DNA of 10,000 bases from Actinidia chinensis (lineage: Eukaryota; Streptophyta; Magnoliopsida; Ericales; Actinidiaceae), in NCBI GenBank assembly GCA_009663005.1, contig CM018894.1:6674086-6684085 (forward strand), written 5' to 3'. A program made the translations under genes and the position numbers. The notes under the pieces were generated by a model that was not told where the DNA came from, searched no databases, and saw nothing but the letters and a program-made list of their open reading frames with translations. Shown piece by piece: positions 1-7,720 of the stretch (position 1 is the stretch's first letter; every line of letters begins with the position of its first letter).

Positions 1-860
1 TCCAAAACACGCACTAAAAGATCTAAACAAGACTCATAGGTGTTCTCATAAACCAAGAAGTCATCCATGAACACTTCAAGGATCTTTTCAACCATATCAC
101 TAAAGATAGAAATCATACACCTTTGAAAAGTGGCCGGTGTATTGCATAGGCCAAAGGGCATTCTCCTATATGCATAAATGCCAAAGGGGCACGTGAAAGT
201 GGTCTTATCTTGATCTTCTAAAGTGACCTCAATTTAATTATATCCAGAGTACCCATCTAGGAAACAATAAAATGCTCGACCCGCAACACGTTCTAAGACT
301 TGGCCCAAAAACGGAAGTAGAAAATGATCTTTCCTAGTTGCAGCATTGAGTTTTTGGTAATTAATATATATGCTCCAACCCGTTTGGATTCTAGTTGGTA
401 CTAGGTCATTCTTGACTACCGTTACTCCCAACATCATTGGGATAACTTGGGTTGGACTTACCCACTTAGAATTAGATATGGGGTATAAAATACCCGCATC
501 GAGAAGCTTCAATAATTCTCCTCTAACAACTTCTTTCATGTTGAGATTTAAGCATCTTTGCATTTGTCGCACGGGCTTAGACTCCTCTTCTAGATATATG
601 TTATGTGTGCACATAAAAGGGCTAATGCCGTGAAGGTCCGCTATTGTCTAACCTAAGGCTTCCTATGTTTCTTAAGCACTTTTAACAAAGATTCCTCTTA
701 GCCCTTAGATAGGCTAGAGGATATGACTACGGGGTATGATTCACTTTCCCCAAGAAATGCATATTTGAGTGTAGAAGGTAAAGGCTTTCTTTTTGGAATT
801 AGTGGTTTTTCTTTAGAAGGGATTGGCTTGATAGCACTTGGGGTGAGGGGTGCTGGGAGT
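1..860 (-). pseudogene. Athila-type Ty3/gypsy pol fragment (pre-RT linker and reverse transcriptase), left copy
   Basis: This is a decayed part of the pol polyprotein of an Athila-lineage LTR retrotransposon, read right to left. Motifs appear in the expected order: a proline-rich linker (~770-855), KYAFLGE (~755), DLHGISP (~625), an RT entry segment with SKWVSPTQV, INYQKLNAATRKDHF, then FYCFLDGYSGYN (first catalytic Asp of RT) and RRMPFG. FMDDF at 57-71 is the family's form of the YxDD catalytic box. The reading frame is broken by TAA at 698-700, TAG at 648-650, a one-base frameshift near 660 and TAA at 234-236 directly after GYN, where relatives usually have Gln. The longest open piece is 234-614. 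The fragment continues beyond base 1, so connection, RNase H and integrase may lie outside. On its right it abuts the Tat fragment with no LTR between them. The family call is strong from motif content; the right end is uncertain by about 15 bases. Confidence 0.9.
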
Positions 861-1110
861 AGTTGAAAAAGTCTAAGGATTTTACTTCAAATTCAGACAC
901 AATTCTCAATCCAACGAGGAGAGCTTTGTATTTTGCTTTGTTGTTGGTTGCTTTGAATTGGATGCGTATGGCGTATTCCATTTGTTCTCCTAATGGGGTT
1001 TCGAGAATTAAGCCAGCTCCACAACTATTTTGATTGAATGATCCATCTACAAATAGCTTCCATCTCATTATATCACCCTCTACTCCTTTGGTGAGTTCAG
1101 CGTTGGTGTA
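861..1110 (-). pseudogene. Tat archaeal-type RNase H domain (aRH), 3'-truncated
   Basis: The domain would degrade the RNA strand of the RNA/DNA hybrid during reverse transcription. It starts at WKLFVDGSFNQN, with the first catalytic Asp in VDGS at 1039-1050, followed by GAGLILETP and MEYAIRIQFKATNN. At 922-945 the expected NEAEYEA segment, which carries the catalytic Glu, reads NKAKYKA. Three Glu codons have apparently become Lys, which would remove catalysis. The domain breaks off after KSLDFF near 865, before its C-terminal half. The open frame then runs on by chance into Athila sequence as far as 799. Calling it archaeal-type rests on the VDGS and NEAEYEA pattern and on its position behind another RNase H. 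Confidence 0.85.
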
Positions 1111-1795
1111 TGGTGATTCATCACTTTCGGAGTAGGTAAACTCGACTATGAAGCTAGTCAGTGCTTGTGTTTTGATCGCCATTCTTGGTCGGTATTGGAT
1201 GTGGAACTCATTGAGCCTAATGCACCACTTGAGGAGGCAACCTGAAGTATCCGGCCATTGGAGAATATGCTTGAGAGGTTGGTACATCAATATGATAATT
1301 GGATGTGCTTGAAAGTAATGATGGAGTTTTCTCGCTGCAATTATGAATGCGTAAGCAAGTTTTTCGATCCTCGAATATCTTGTCTCTATTCTAAGAAGGA
1401 CTTTGCTGATGTAGTATATTGGGCTTTGGATTTTGTCCTCCTTTTTAATCAGCACGAGACTCAGATCTGTTGGCAACACGGATAAGTAAGTATAAAAGAA
1501 GGTCATCGCCCCCATTAGGAACTATTATGAAGTGGACGATCTGAGATACTTCTTCAGTTGCTAGAAAGCCACTTCTGAATCATCTGTACATTCAAAGGTT
1601 TTACTACCCTTCAGAATCTTGAAGAATGGCCAACACTTGTTAGTCGACTTAGAGACAAATCTATTGAGAGTAGCAAATTGCCCTGTTAGGTGTTGAATGT
1701 CATGAATGCTCTTAGGCACGCTCATTATCAGCAAAGCTTGTATCTAATTAGGTTTTGCCTCTATCCCTCGTTTGGTTACCAGAAAATTAAGGAAT
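1111..1795 (-). pseudogene. Tat pol connection and RT-linked RNase H
   Basis: This continues the Tat RT. The minus strand reads almost in one frame from 1795 to the next domain: LVTKRGIEAKPN, IHDIQHLTGQFATLNRF, a WPFFKILKG segment, FFYTYLSVLPTDLS, SPIYYISKVL, RIEKLAYAFIIAARKL and FHIQYRPRMAIKTQAL. In-frame stops interrupt it near 1745, 1560 and 1530; the open piece begins with Met at 1515. The place where other gypsy RNases H carry a catalytic DAS motif reads YTYLSVLPTD, without that Asp. This is normal for Tat elements, whose RT-linked RNase H is degenerate. It connects to the RT by a frameshift near 1797. Confidence 0.88.
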
Positions 1796-2515
1796 TTTTC
1801 CAATAATACTAAATATGCATTTCAATGGATTTATCATCATACGGTGTTGTCGTAGAATTCTAAAGGTTTTTTTCAAGAGGGCAATATGATCTGCAACTTT
1901 GAGGCTTTTAACCAGCATGTTGTCAATGTAAACTTTCATGGTGTCTATAATTAGGTCTTTAAATATCTTATTAACCAATCTTTGGTATGTCACCCCAGCA
2001 TTCTTCAACCCGAAGGGCATGACCTTGTAGCAATACAGCCCTCTTTCCATGATCAAAGATGTCTTCTCACTATTTGGAGGGTGCATCTGGATCTGGTAGT
2101 CTTTGGAGAAGGCATCTATGAAACTAAAAAGCTCATGCCTCGACGTAGCGTTGACTATGAGATGTATCTTTGGGAGGGGAAAACTGCATTTGGGACATGC
2201 TTTATTCAAGTTGGTAAAACAATGCAGACCCTTAATTTCCTCCCTTCTTTGGGATGACGACTAGCCAACCAATCTAGGTAATAGGATTCCCTGATGACAT
2301 TGGCGTTAATGAACCTCAGAACCTCCTCGTCTATCACATTTAGTCACTCAGGGGCGAACTTTATTCTCTTTTGGTGAATAAAAGGATGATCAGGATTGGC
2401 GAATAGCTTGTGTATGGCAACTCAGGGATCTATGCTAGGGACCTCGCTCTATGACCAAGTGAACACATCGTAGATCAAGAACTCTACCATAGTGTCTCAT
2501 AACTCTGCTGTCAAT
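1796..2515 (-). pseudogene. Tat reverse transcriptase domain
   Basis: This is the RNA-directed DNA polymerase of the Tat element. Seen in order are VEFLIYDVFTWS (~2450-2490), KRIKFAPE and VIDEEVLRFINANVIRE (~2290-2375), WLVVIPKKG (~2250), then the open piece 2209-1787 with LNKACPKCSFPLPKI, FIDAFSKDYQIQMHP (first catalytic Asp), GLYCYKVMPFGLKNAG and the YxDD region. That box reads YIDN at 1919-1930 where the family has YVDD, so the second catalytic Asp is lost. Stops occur at 2497-2499 and 2344-2346; in both, relatives commonly carry Arg, so CGA to TGA is likely. A frameshift lies near 2210-2235 inside the CIDFTNLNKA region. This RT cannot be active. Confidence 0.9.
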
Positions 2516-3151
2516 TTTGTCCCAATCATCACGTGGCGATCTAGATGATCGGGATTTATGGAGTTACTTCCTCCAAAGTCTTGGTATTTTCTTTGTCTCG
2601 GGGGTTTAGGATAGGCGTGGTCCCTATCTCGTCCCTTAGCTCTTTCATCCCTACGTCCTCTATAGAGCTTATTTATCATTTGGTTTCATTGCTATTATAA
2701 TACACCATCGCATAGACTTTCTGGTCACCCCTTACCTCGCCTATCCCGGTAGCAGTTGGAAACTTCATCGCTATGTGATAAGTAGAGGTAACGGCTTTGA
2801 TTTGCCTAGTGTTGGGCGACCTAGAATGGTATTGTAACGCAAAGGGCAATCCACGACTATGAAATCCTACCACACCGTGGTCTAGTACGGCTATATCCCC
2901 AAGGTTCAGGGTAGTTTAATCTACCCTATTGGAAGGGTTAACCCTCCCCTAAATCCTATTAGAGGGAGTGGAACGGGGGGAGTTTTTCTTGCTCAATTTT
3001 CATGTTGTCAAAGGCTGAAGAAAACAGAATAGTAGAGCTTCCATTGTCAATCAGAATTCTTTAGATGTTGAAATTGGCAATGGTGGCGACTACACCTATG
3101 GCATCGTCATGAGAGAGATGTTGATTGGACTGCATAATTGTAGTCCAAGCG
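2516..3151 (-). pseudogene. Tat aspartic protease and protease-RT linker
   Basis: The retropepsin-like protease would cleave the polyprotein. Reading from the right, the strand gives NQHLSHDDAIGVVATIANF (~3080-3140), then RILIDNGSS, in which DNGS at 3037-3048 is the active-site motif (Tat elements use D-N/T-G-S). Next come PLIGFRGG and LPIG (~2930-2970) and [19 protein letters not shown] (~2805-2865), a protease C-terminal hallmark, followed in another frame by [19 protein letters not shown] and EVRGDQ. The linker continues through the open piece 2497-2679 with DRHVMIGTKLTAEL just before the RT. A stop lies in front of RILIDNG (3061-3063), with others and frameshifts at 2880-2975. The right limit near 3150 is where the LTR seems to start. 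Confidence 0.85.
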
Positions 3152-3303
3152 TGACCTAAGTTAGCCCTAGATTAGTTTAATTATGTATTTTTATCATATA
3201 TTGCACTTATAGGCGTGTTTGGAGCTCATTGTAGTTTATATTGATAAAGGCGAAGAATTTGAGCCATAAAAGTAGAATGGTGTATGAAGAAGGGTTCAGA
3301 TTG

Positions 3304-3326
3304 CTTGGGAGTTCGAATTTCCCAAG
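3304..3326. repeat. Inverted repeat / stem-loop in U3
   Basis: CTTGGGA (3304-3310) and TCCCAAG (3320-3326) form a perfect 7-bp stem around a loop containing GTTCGAAT. It resembles a tRNA T-arm (B box), but no other tRNA arm surrounds it. It is the first of several TTCGAA-type sites in U3. Confidence 0.55.
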
Positions 3327-3417
3327 TCAAAGGAGAAACCAACGTTCAGATCCCTTGAGAAAATCTGGAATTTATGTGAAAAAACGTCGAACGCCTGACC
3401 AAGAATAATTTGAACGT

Positions 3418-3516
3418 CGAACGCCCTTGCTTACAATTCGAAAAGTGCGAGGTTTTGAATTGAGCATTCGAATGCCCTTTCTTACATTTCGAAAAATGCA
3501 AGACTTAAAAATGAGT
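3418..3516 (+). repeat. Imperfect 51-base tandem duplication in U3
   Basis: CGAACGCCC (3418-3426) and CGAATGCCC (3469-3477) start two copies spaced 51 bases apart. Both go on with a TTACA..TTCGAAAA..TGC core. Hand alignment of 47 positions gives about 37 matches. Further related sites lie on either side: GTCGAACGCC at 3386-3395, the perfect palindrome CGTTCGAACG at 3528-3537, CGTTCGAACTCC near 3607-3618 and CGTTCGACGC near 3640-3649. U3 tandem motifs of this kind often act as enhancer elements; that role is inferred here. Confidence 0.7.
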
Positions 3517-3706
3517 TTTTTGTCTAACGTTCGAACGCTACATGACGAAGAATTAGAGCCAATCCGAAGGCCAAGGAAGAAAATTAGAAAGATTGTTACG
3601 GAGCCACGTTCGAACTCCCAATTGAAGAAGGAAGTGGGCGTTCGACGCAAGGCAAACTCCCTGAGAAATTCTTAATCTGTTTAGGACTCTAATTTTTGAA
3701 AGGGCC

Positions 3707-3713
3707 TATATAA
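3707..3713 (+). promoter_or_regulatory. LTR TATA box
   Basis: TATATAA in the context GGCCTATATAATATCC lies about 555 bases into the LTR, at the end of the repeat-rich U3. Transcription would start about 30 bases downstream, near 3735-3745. The motif is clean and the position fits an LTR promoter; activity is not shown. Confidence 0.6.
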
Positions 3714-4110
3714 TATCCCTTTATATCTTTGAAGGGACGGAATTTTAGGGTTTTTCTCACCTCTTATTTAGTTTTCAAAGTTCTCATTATTTCTTGTAAG
3801 TTTTTACATTAAAGTCTGTTTGTTTTTAATTACTTAATAGTTTTGTCAATTATATCATTAATTTTCAATTTTCTTTGGAATTGATTCATTATCTGCTTTA
3901 TATCATTAGATTAGTTGTTAATTTAGAATGTACAATTTAATAATAGATAATTATTTAACCTAGCCTGAGTGGCTTATTTTTCTTTACTTGGAATCGATTC
4001 GTGAAAGGCAATCGGGAACATGGATTAACAATGGAGTAATTTATTTTCACCGTTAATCTTTGGCCTAAATTTTTCTATTTTTTCTTCTTTACTAATCTAA
4101 ATATTTTTTG

Positions 4111-4298
4111 AAACTTGGGAGTCCCTATTATGTTCGATAAACATTCGTGTTATTCGGATCGATGATGCACTACCATGCTTACACAACCAATTTATTTACG
4201 TCGAAAACTTGGAGTCCTATTAATGTTTCGAATAGCATCTTTGTGATGTGAATCGTGAGGCACTACCTTGATCATAATAAACATATTTATTTAGAGTG
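4111..4298 (+). repeat. Diverged ~94-base tandem duplication in R/U5
   Basis: Copy A starts at 4111 (AAACTTGGGAGTCCCTATTA) and copy B at 4205 (AAACTTGGAGTCCTATTAAT). Both continue with a TTCGA block, a GTGAT/TTCGG block, GATGCACTACCATG against GAGGCACTACCTTG, and end in TTTATTTA (4191-4198 and 4286-4293). Spacing stays at 94-95 bases along the unit, so this is a true tandem duplication with small indels. It lies downstream of the presumed transcription start and would be part of the transcript. Confidence 0.75.
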
Positions 4299-4694
4299 AG
4301 TAAGTAACAATATTTGGTTCTAAAGTTTAAATTTTCTGACTCCGGACTCATGTGTGTCGAAGATTTGAGTTATATAAGTCTCCATTGTGATTCCATAAAC
4401 TCGTTTGACTGGATCAATCGATTCTGAGTTCACTTTTTATTATCAAATTAAATCCATTTTTATTTTGTCTATTTAAATTTAGTTCAAATCTCATCAAAAA
4501 ATGGCCAATCAATCTTTTTATTTTAATTTTCGAAGCAAAGTAGACTTTGGTTAGGCTTGGCATCGTAGTGTTTTTAGTTCATCTTGTTGTCCCTTTGCAC
4601 TGTTCCTTGTGGGATCGATATCGTCTTTCGAGGTTTTACTACTTCGCGACCCTTAACACTTGCGGTAAGAATTCATCTGGACGAATCAAGTTTT

Positions 4695-4711
4695 TGACGC
4701 CGTTTCCGGGA
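4695..4711 (+). other. Primer-binding site, tRNA-Asp type
   Basis: TGACGCCGTTTCCGGGA, preceded by ATCAAGTTTT, matches the site complementary to the 3' end of plant tRNA-Asp (TGGCGCCGTTGCCGGGG from general knowledge) at 14 of 17 positions. Minus-strand DNA synthesis would start here. A spacer of about six bases between the LTR end and the site is usual in Athila. The mismatches fit the decayed state. The site fixes the element's orientation as plus strand. Confidence 0.85.
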
Positions 4712-5143
4712 ACATACTTTCCGCACAAAGGGACCGCAATAGGCGTGCTAGAACACGAACGCTCAGTCCTTTGCTAAATTCATGGATTGCTTCACCACCA
4801 TCTACTACAAGGAAATCTACGGCCAAGGCCATCTGGGTAAACTTGTTCCACTCTTTTTTGTGTCGTTTTTAGTAATATTTGTTTTATTTTGTAGGGGTCT
4901 AGGCCATCAATTTAAGATCGGAGGAGATTTAGAGGTGAATAAGCTTATGTGCGATTGTGTTTTCGGTGGTTTCGTTTGGCATAAGGAGATTGTGTGGTGC
5001 GGCTGGGAGTATTGATTAACCTGTTGGATTTGGTTGTATTAATTGGTGGAGATGTGTGATCGGTGGTTAAAATACGTGCTTATGTGTGCCATTGCTTTGG
5101 AGTCCCATGTATTTAAGGATCAACAAAAACCGTTTAGTCTAGT

Positions 5144-5175
<32 letters not shown>

Positions 5176-5307
5176 TGACTCCAATCACCCACAAGGTCTA
5201 TCCGAATAGACAACCACGTTTTCTTCTTAGAATAAACATGAACCCATCCTATGGATCAGTCACGAACAAGAAAAAATCCTAGGGACCTGGTCTAGGCGGG
5301 GCACAAA
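4712..5307 (+). other. Untranslated leader between primer-binding site and gag
   Basis: No protein could be recognised in these ~600 bases, although 4547-4777 and 4782-5015 are open by chance. The stretch contains a pyrimidine-rich block (about 4850-4890) ending TTTTGTAGGGG, a plausible splice-acceptor-like context. An ATG at 5238 opens 14 codons only and is not in frame with the recognisable gag. Athila elements normally have a long leader here, so an original gag start may lie within this region, now unreadable. Confidence 0.55.
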
Positions 5308-5376
5308 ACGGGGGAACAAGGATTTGATAGGGCAGTAGAGGATCGTGATCTGCGAATAATGCGGGGGAAGTCGAAG

Positions 5377-5410
<34 letters not shown>

Positions 5411-6619
5411 TCGCAAGGCAAACGCCCATCTCTGCTATATTACTTCCCGCACATTCGACCACGTTAATCTCAGATCGAGAATGTTACAAGCTCTTGCCAC
5501 GTTTTAAACCGGTGGTTGAGTTGAGAGGACCTTACACGCATCTAAAAAGATTTGAGGATGCATGTTCGCTCTTTCCAAGATAATTCATTGTCCTAGGGCA
5601 GTTTACTTCTAAAACTTTCCCTATTCACTCTAAAGGAAAAAAACAAAATTTTTGTTTAATTCTTGAGACTAGGTCCATATACTCAGGAATGCAAGGGAGG
5701 GGAAGTTCTTGAAAAAAGTTTTTCCCTGAAAATCGTTACTGAGGCACTAGTCATGCATTCTCAGTTTGTACAAAATAGTGGCGCGAGTTTTCTTCCAAGT
5801 TAGGGGCGAGATTCAAGGACTACTAACCGCATGCCCTCATCATTAATTTCCCGCCAGGCCCACCCAATCCATAGTTTTTATTCGTCATTGTATTGTAAAC
5901 AATGACATGTTTGTCGAGTCCATGGTGCGGGAAGGAAAGTTTTTCCAGAAAAAAAAAATCCTGAGCAAAGCAATGAGTATTTTGATTACTTAGCTAACTT
6001 GTCAGTGATTGTGAATGCACGAAACCTAACAATGTGAATAAATCTTCCCCTTCCACACAGGCATGTAGGTGCTTTTTCCCTAGCTTGCTCGTTTCTTCCC
6101 ATTCAACCCTTCTTTTTTAGTCGTTCCTCTTTTGTACCCTTCGTCTCTTTCCCTTTAAAAAAAATTGGGGATGGAGATGAAGTCAATGCGAAACTCACCG
6201 GCACTTTCGAGACAAGTGGGGCTTTAGCACATGCTAAGCCGCTACCAGTCTTACAAATGAGTCTTAAGTATGTGTGATTGTTGATACAAGGGACCACTGC
6301 ACTGATGTGTGTCCAATTGTAGAGGGGGTAAAAGAGCACGTGGACAAGTTAATGTGGAGGCCAATTTTCAAGGAATTGGGGAATCCTTATCCAATACGTT
6401 ATCCTGGTTGGAGAAATCATCCTAACTTTGGGTGGCGACAAGAGGGGCAGTCGAAACATGCCAAAGTTTTCTCAAAATCCAAAAAGTTTCAGATCCCCAA
6501 CAACCAACTAGCCACCATCTTCATTACTACACAGACTGCAGCACCACATCACAACCTAGCCATAGTCTGCGCCACAAGCGCCCACCATCTTCCCAAAACA
6601 GGCAACAAAAAAAAAATAT

Positions 6620-6652
<33 letters not shown>

Positions 6653-6860
6653 ATGCGCACTAAAGTCAAAGTATTGAGCAACAATTTGGGAAACTGAATT
6701 CTATACTGGAGTCTCGTAATTTTCACAACAATGCAAGGGGATTTCCACGCCCAACCCAGCAAAATCCAAGCCTGCCAAATTGCATTAAGGAAACACATGA
6801 GCAAGTCCAACGCCATCACGACCCTTCAGAAGTGGTAAGGAATTGATAAAACAATGCCCA
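5308..6860 (+). pseudogene. Athila gag, heavily frameshifted
   Basis: Gag would form the capsid and nucleocapsid of the virus-like particle. An open run at 5308-5583 gives FDRAVEDRDLR, then MRDYMNLARQTP (from about 5395), ILLPAHSTT, a LLPRFKPVVELRGPYTHLKR stretch and FEDACSLF, the N-terminal capsid domain. Further pieces in other frames follow: FPYSL (5616-5630), KFFPEN (5716-5733), RFKDY with FPP (~5810-5860), EYFDYLANL (5975-6001), a nucleocapsid-like segment with DHCTDVCP (~6289-6312), and PGWRNHPNFGWR (6403-6438), an Athila hallmark. The tail has GFPRPTQQNP (~6740) and the TLRSGKEL motif split by a one-base shift near 6827. The only longer open pieces are 5308-5583 and 6274-6642. No functional start codon could be chosen. 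Confidence 0.85.
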
Positions 6861-7720
6861 CCAGAGGGTAATTAAGGTGGGAGAAGTTAGGAGTTAGGTG
6901 GTGAGAGGAGAGACGAACAGTTAGAGAGAAAGGAAGAAAGCAAAGGGCAAGGAAACATGAGCATGATTATGAGCGGTCCAAAAGTGCCAATGAAAATTAC
7001 TGTTGAGGATCTTAAAACATGCACCGTTCCCACAAAGATGGCAAAAGTGAGAAAGCAAACTAAATTCAAAACCTTATGATGTCTTCAAAATACGTTCGAA
7101 TCAAATTACGATGTAGATGCTATTAACAGATTCCCTCTTATGGCCAAATTTTTTAAAAGGAATTGTGTACTGTCAAAAGAATTTGCAGTAAAGGAGACGG
7201 CCAATGATGAATGAGAGTAGAGTGCGATTCTCTTATAATGCATGACTGTGTCGAAGTATAAGGACCCTGGGTTGTCCTACTATTTCGTGCCATAATAGGG
7301 GGTGTAAGATTGATCGAGCATCGCGATTTTAGGTTCTAGCCGTGAATTTGTTGCCGTATTCCGTATACAAAGACCTAGGTTTAGGAGAATAAAACCAACG
7401 CGAGATTTACAATTGAGTTGGCCTGATCGTTCTGTTAGGTCCCGAGGGGTATCTTGAGGATGTTCTTATTCAGTCGATACTGTGTATACCCGGTAGATTT
7501 CATAGTCTTGGATACTCACCTGTCGATTGTGAGTCGTCTAAACGTCATAGTACGTCATCTTAGGTAGACCATCCTAGCCACGGAGAATGCCGTATTCATT
7601 GCAGGCATGGATTACTAAGCTTTTCATTTGGTAATATGACGTTGGAGACAAACATTTTCACTGTGGGTAAAACAAATGGAAGGAAAATGTAGACCAAATT
7701 GAGAAAATAAATGTCATTGA
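6861..7720 (+). pseudogene. Athila gag-pro linker and aspartic protease
   Basis: A purine-rich, Lys/Glu-type linker (6868-6950) is followed by DAINRFPLMAKFFKRNC (~7110-7165), which corresponds to the conserved LDAI..P.YAKFLK..C block before the protease. The protease region shows SKYKDPG (~7252), then the active-site area around 7325-7345. There the expected D-L-G-A/S is disrupted by small insertions, so the catalytic Asp and Gly are no longer in one frame. The string that would encode NLLPYSVY is still visible as nucleotides just after it, followed by KPTR, DRSV and PRGI. PVDFIVLDT at 7490-7516 and FGNMTLETNIF near 7630-7660 mark the end. Stops and shifts are too many for one reading frame; the domain is recognised only piecewise. 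Confidence 0.8.

Larger units (their letters stand above)
861..3151 (-). mobile_element. Tat (Ogre/Retand-like) Ty3/gypsy internal fragment, no LTRs
   Basis: This is the internal part of a second retrotransposon on the minus strand, with pol domains in the order protease, linker, RT, RNase H and a second archaeal-type RNase H. The extra RNase H after a degenerate RT-linked one is diagnostic of the Tat lineage, as are phrases such as HDDAIGVVATIANF, AVTSTYH, RGDQ, MPFGLKNAG and YRPRMAIK. Both ends are truncated. On the right it stops where the plus-strand LTR begins, and on the left it stops inside the last RNase H, where Athila pol begins. Gag, integrase and both LTRs of this copy are missing from the window. 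Its domains are listed separately. Confidence 0.88.
3152..4688 (+). repeat. 5' long terminal repeat of right Athila element
   Basis: Limits are inferred: the right end is the CA at 4687-4688, seven bases before the primer-binding site, and the left end is a TG at 3152, where minus-strand Tat coding sequence stops making sense. The resulting ~1.54 kb is a usual length for Athila LTRs. U3 contains TTCGAA-rich repeats and a TATA box. The stretch from ~3740 on would be R and U5, and is AT-rich with a 94-base tandem duplication. Open frames on both strands at 3372-3675 are by-products of the repeats, not genes. The 5' boundary could be off by up to about 40 bases (another TG lies at 3131); the 3' boundary is firmer. 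Confidence 0.75.

Noticed and set aside
1258..2257. Plus-strand open frames of 75 and 91 residues
   Set aside because: They are antisense to well-supported Tat RT and RNase H sequence.
3304..3326. Possible tRNA gene (T-arm / B-box-like GTTCGAAT with a 7-bp stem)
   Set aside because: No acceptor, D or anticodon arm can be placed at the right distances, and the site is one of several TTCGAA repeats in the LTR.
3372..3675. Overlapping open frames of 82 and 92 residues on opposite strands
   Set aside because: They lie inside the U3 part of the LTR and exist because of the repeated TTCGAA motifs; no protein family is recognisable in either.
4547..5015. Two open frames of 76 and 77 residues as small genes
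   Set aside because: They straddle the LTR end, primer site and leader, match no known family by eye, and are short enough to be chance.
6868..6950. Purine-rich tract as a polypurine tract
   Set aside because: It lies between gag and protease, where Athila has a Lys/Glu-rich linker. A true polypurine tract would be next to the 3' LTR, outside the window.
6103..7069. Minus-strand open frames opposite gag (78, 66 and 60 residues)
   Set aside because: They are shadows of plus-strand gag sequence, with low-complexity content and no motif.
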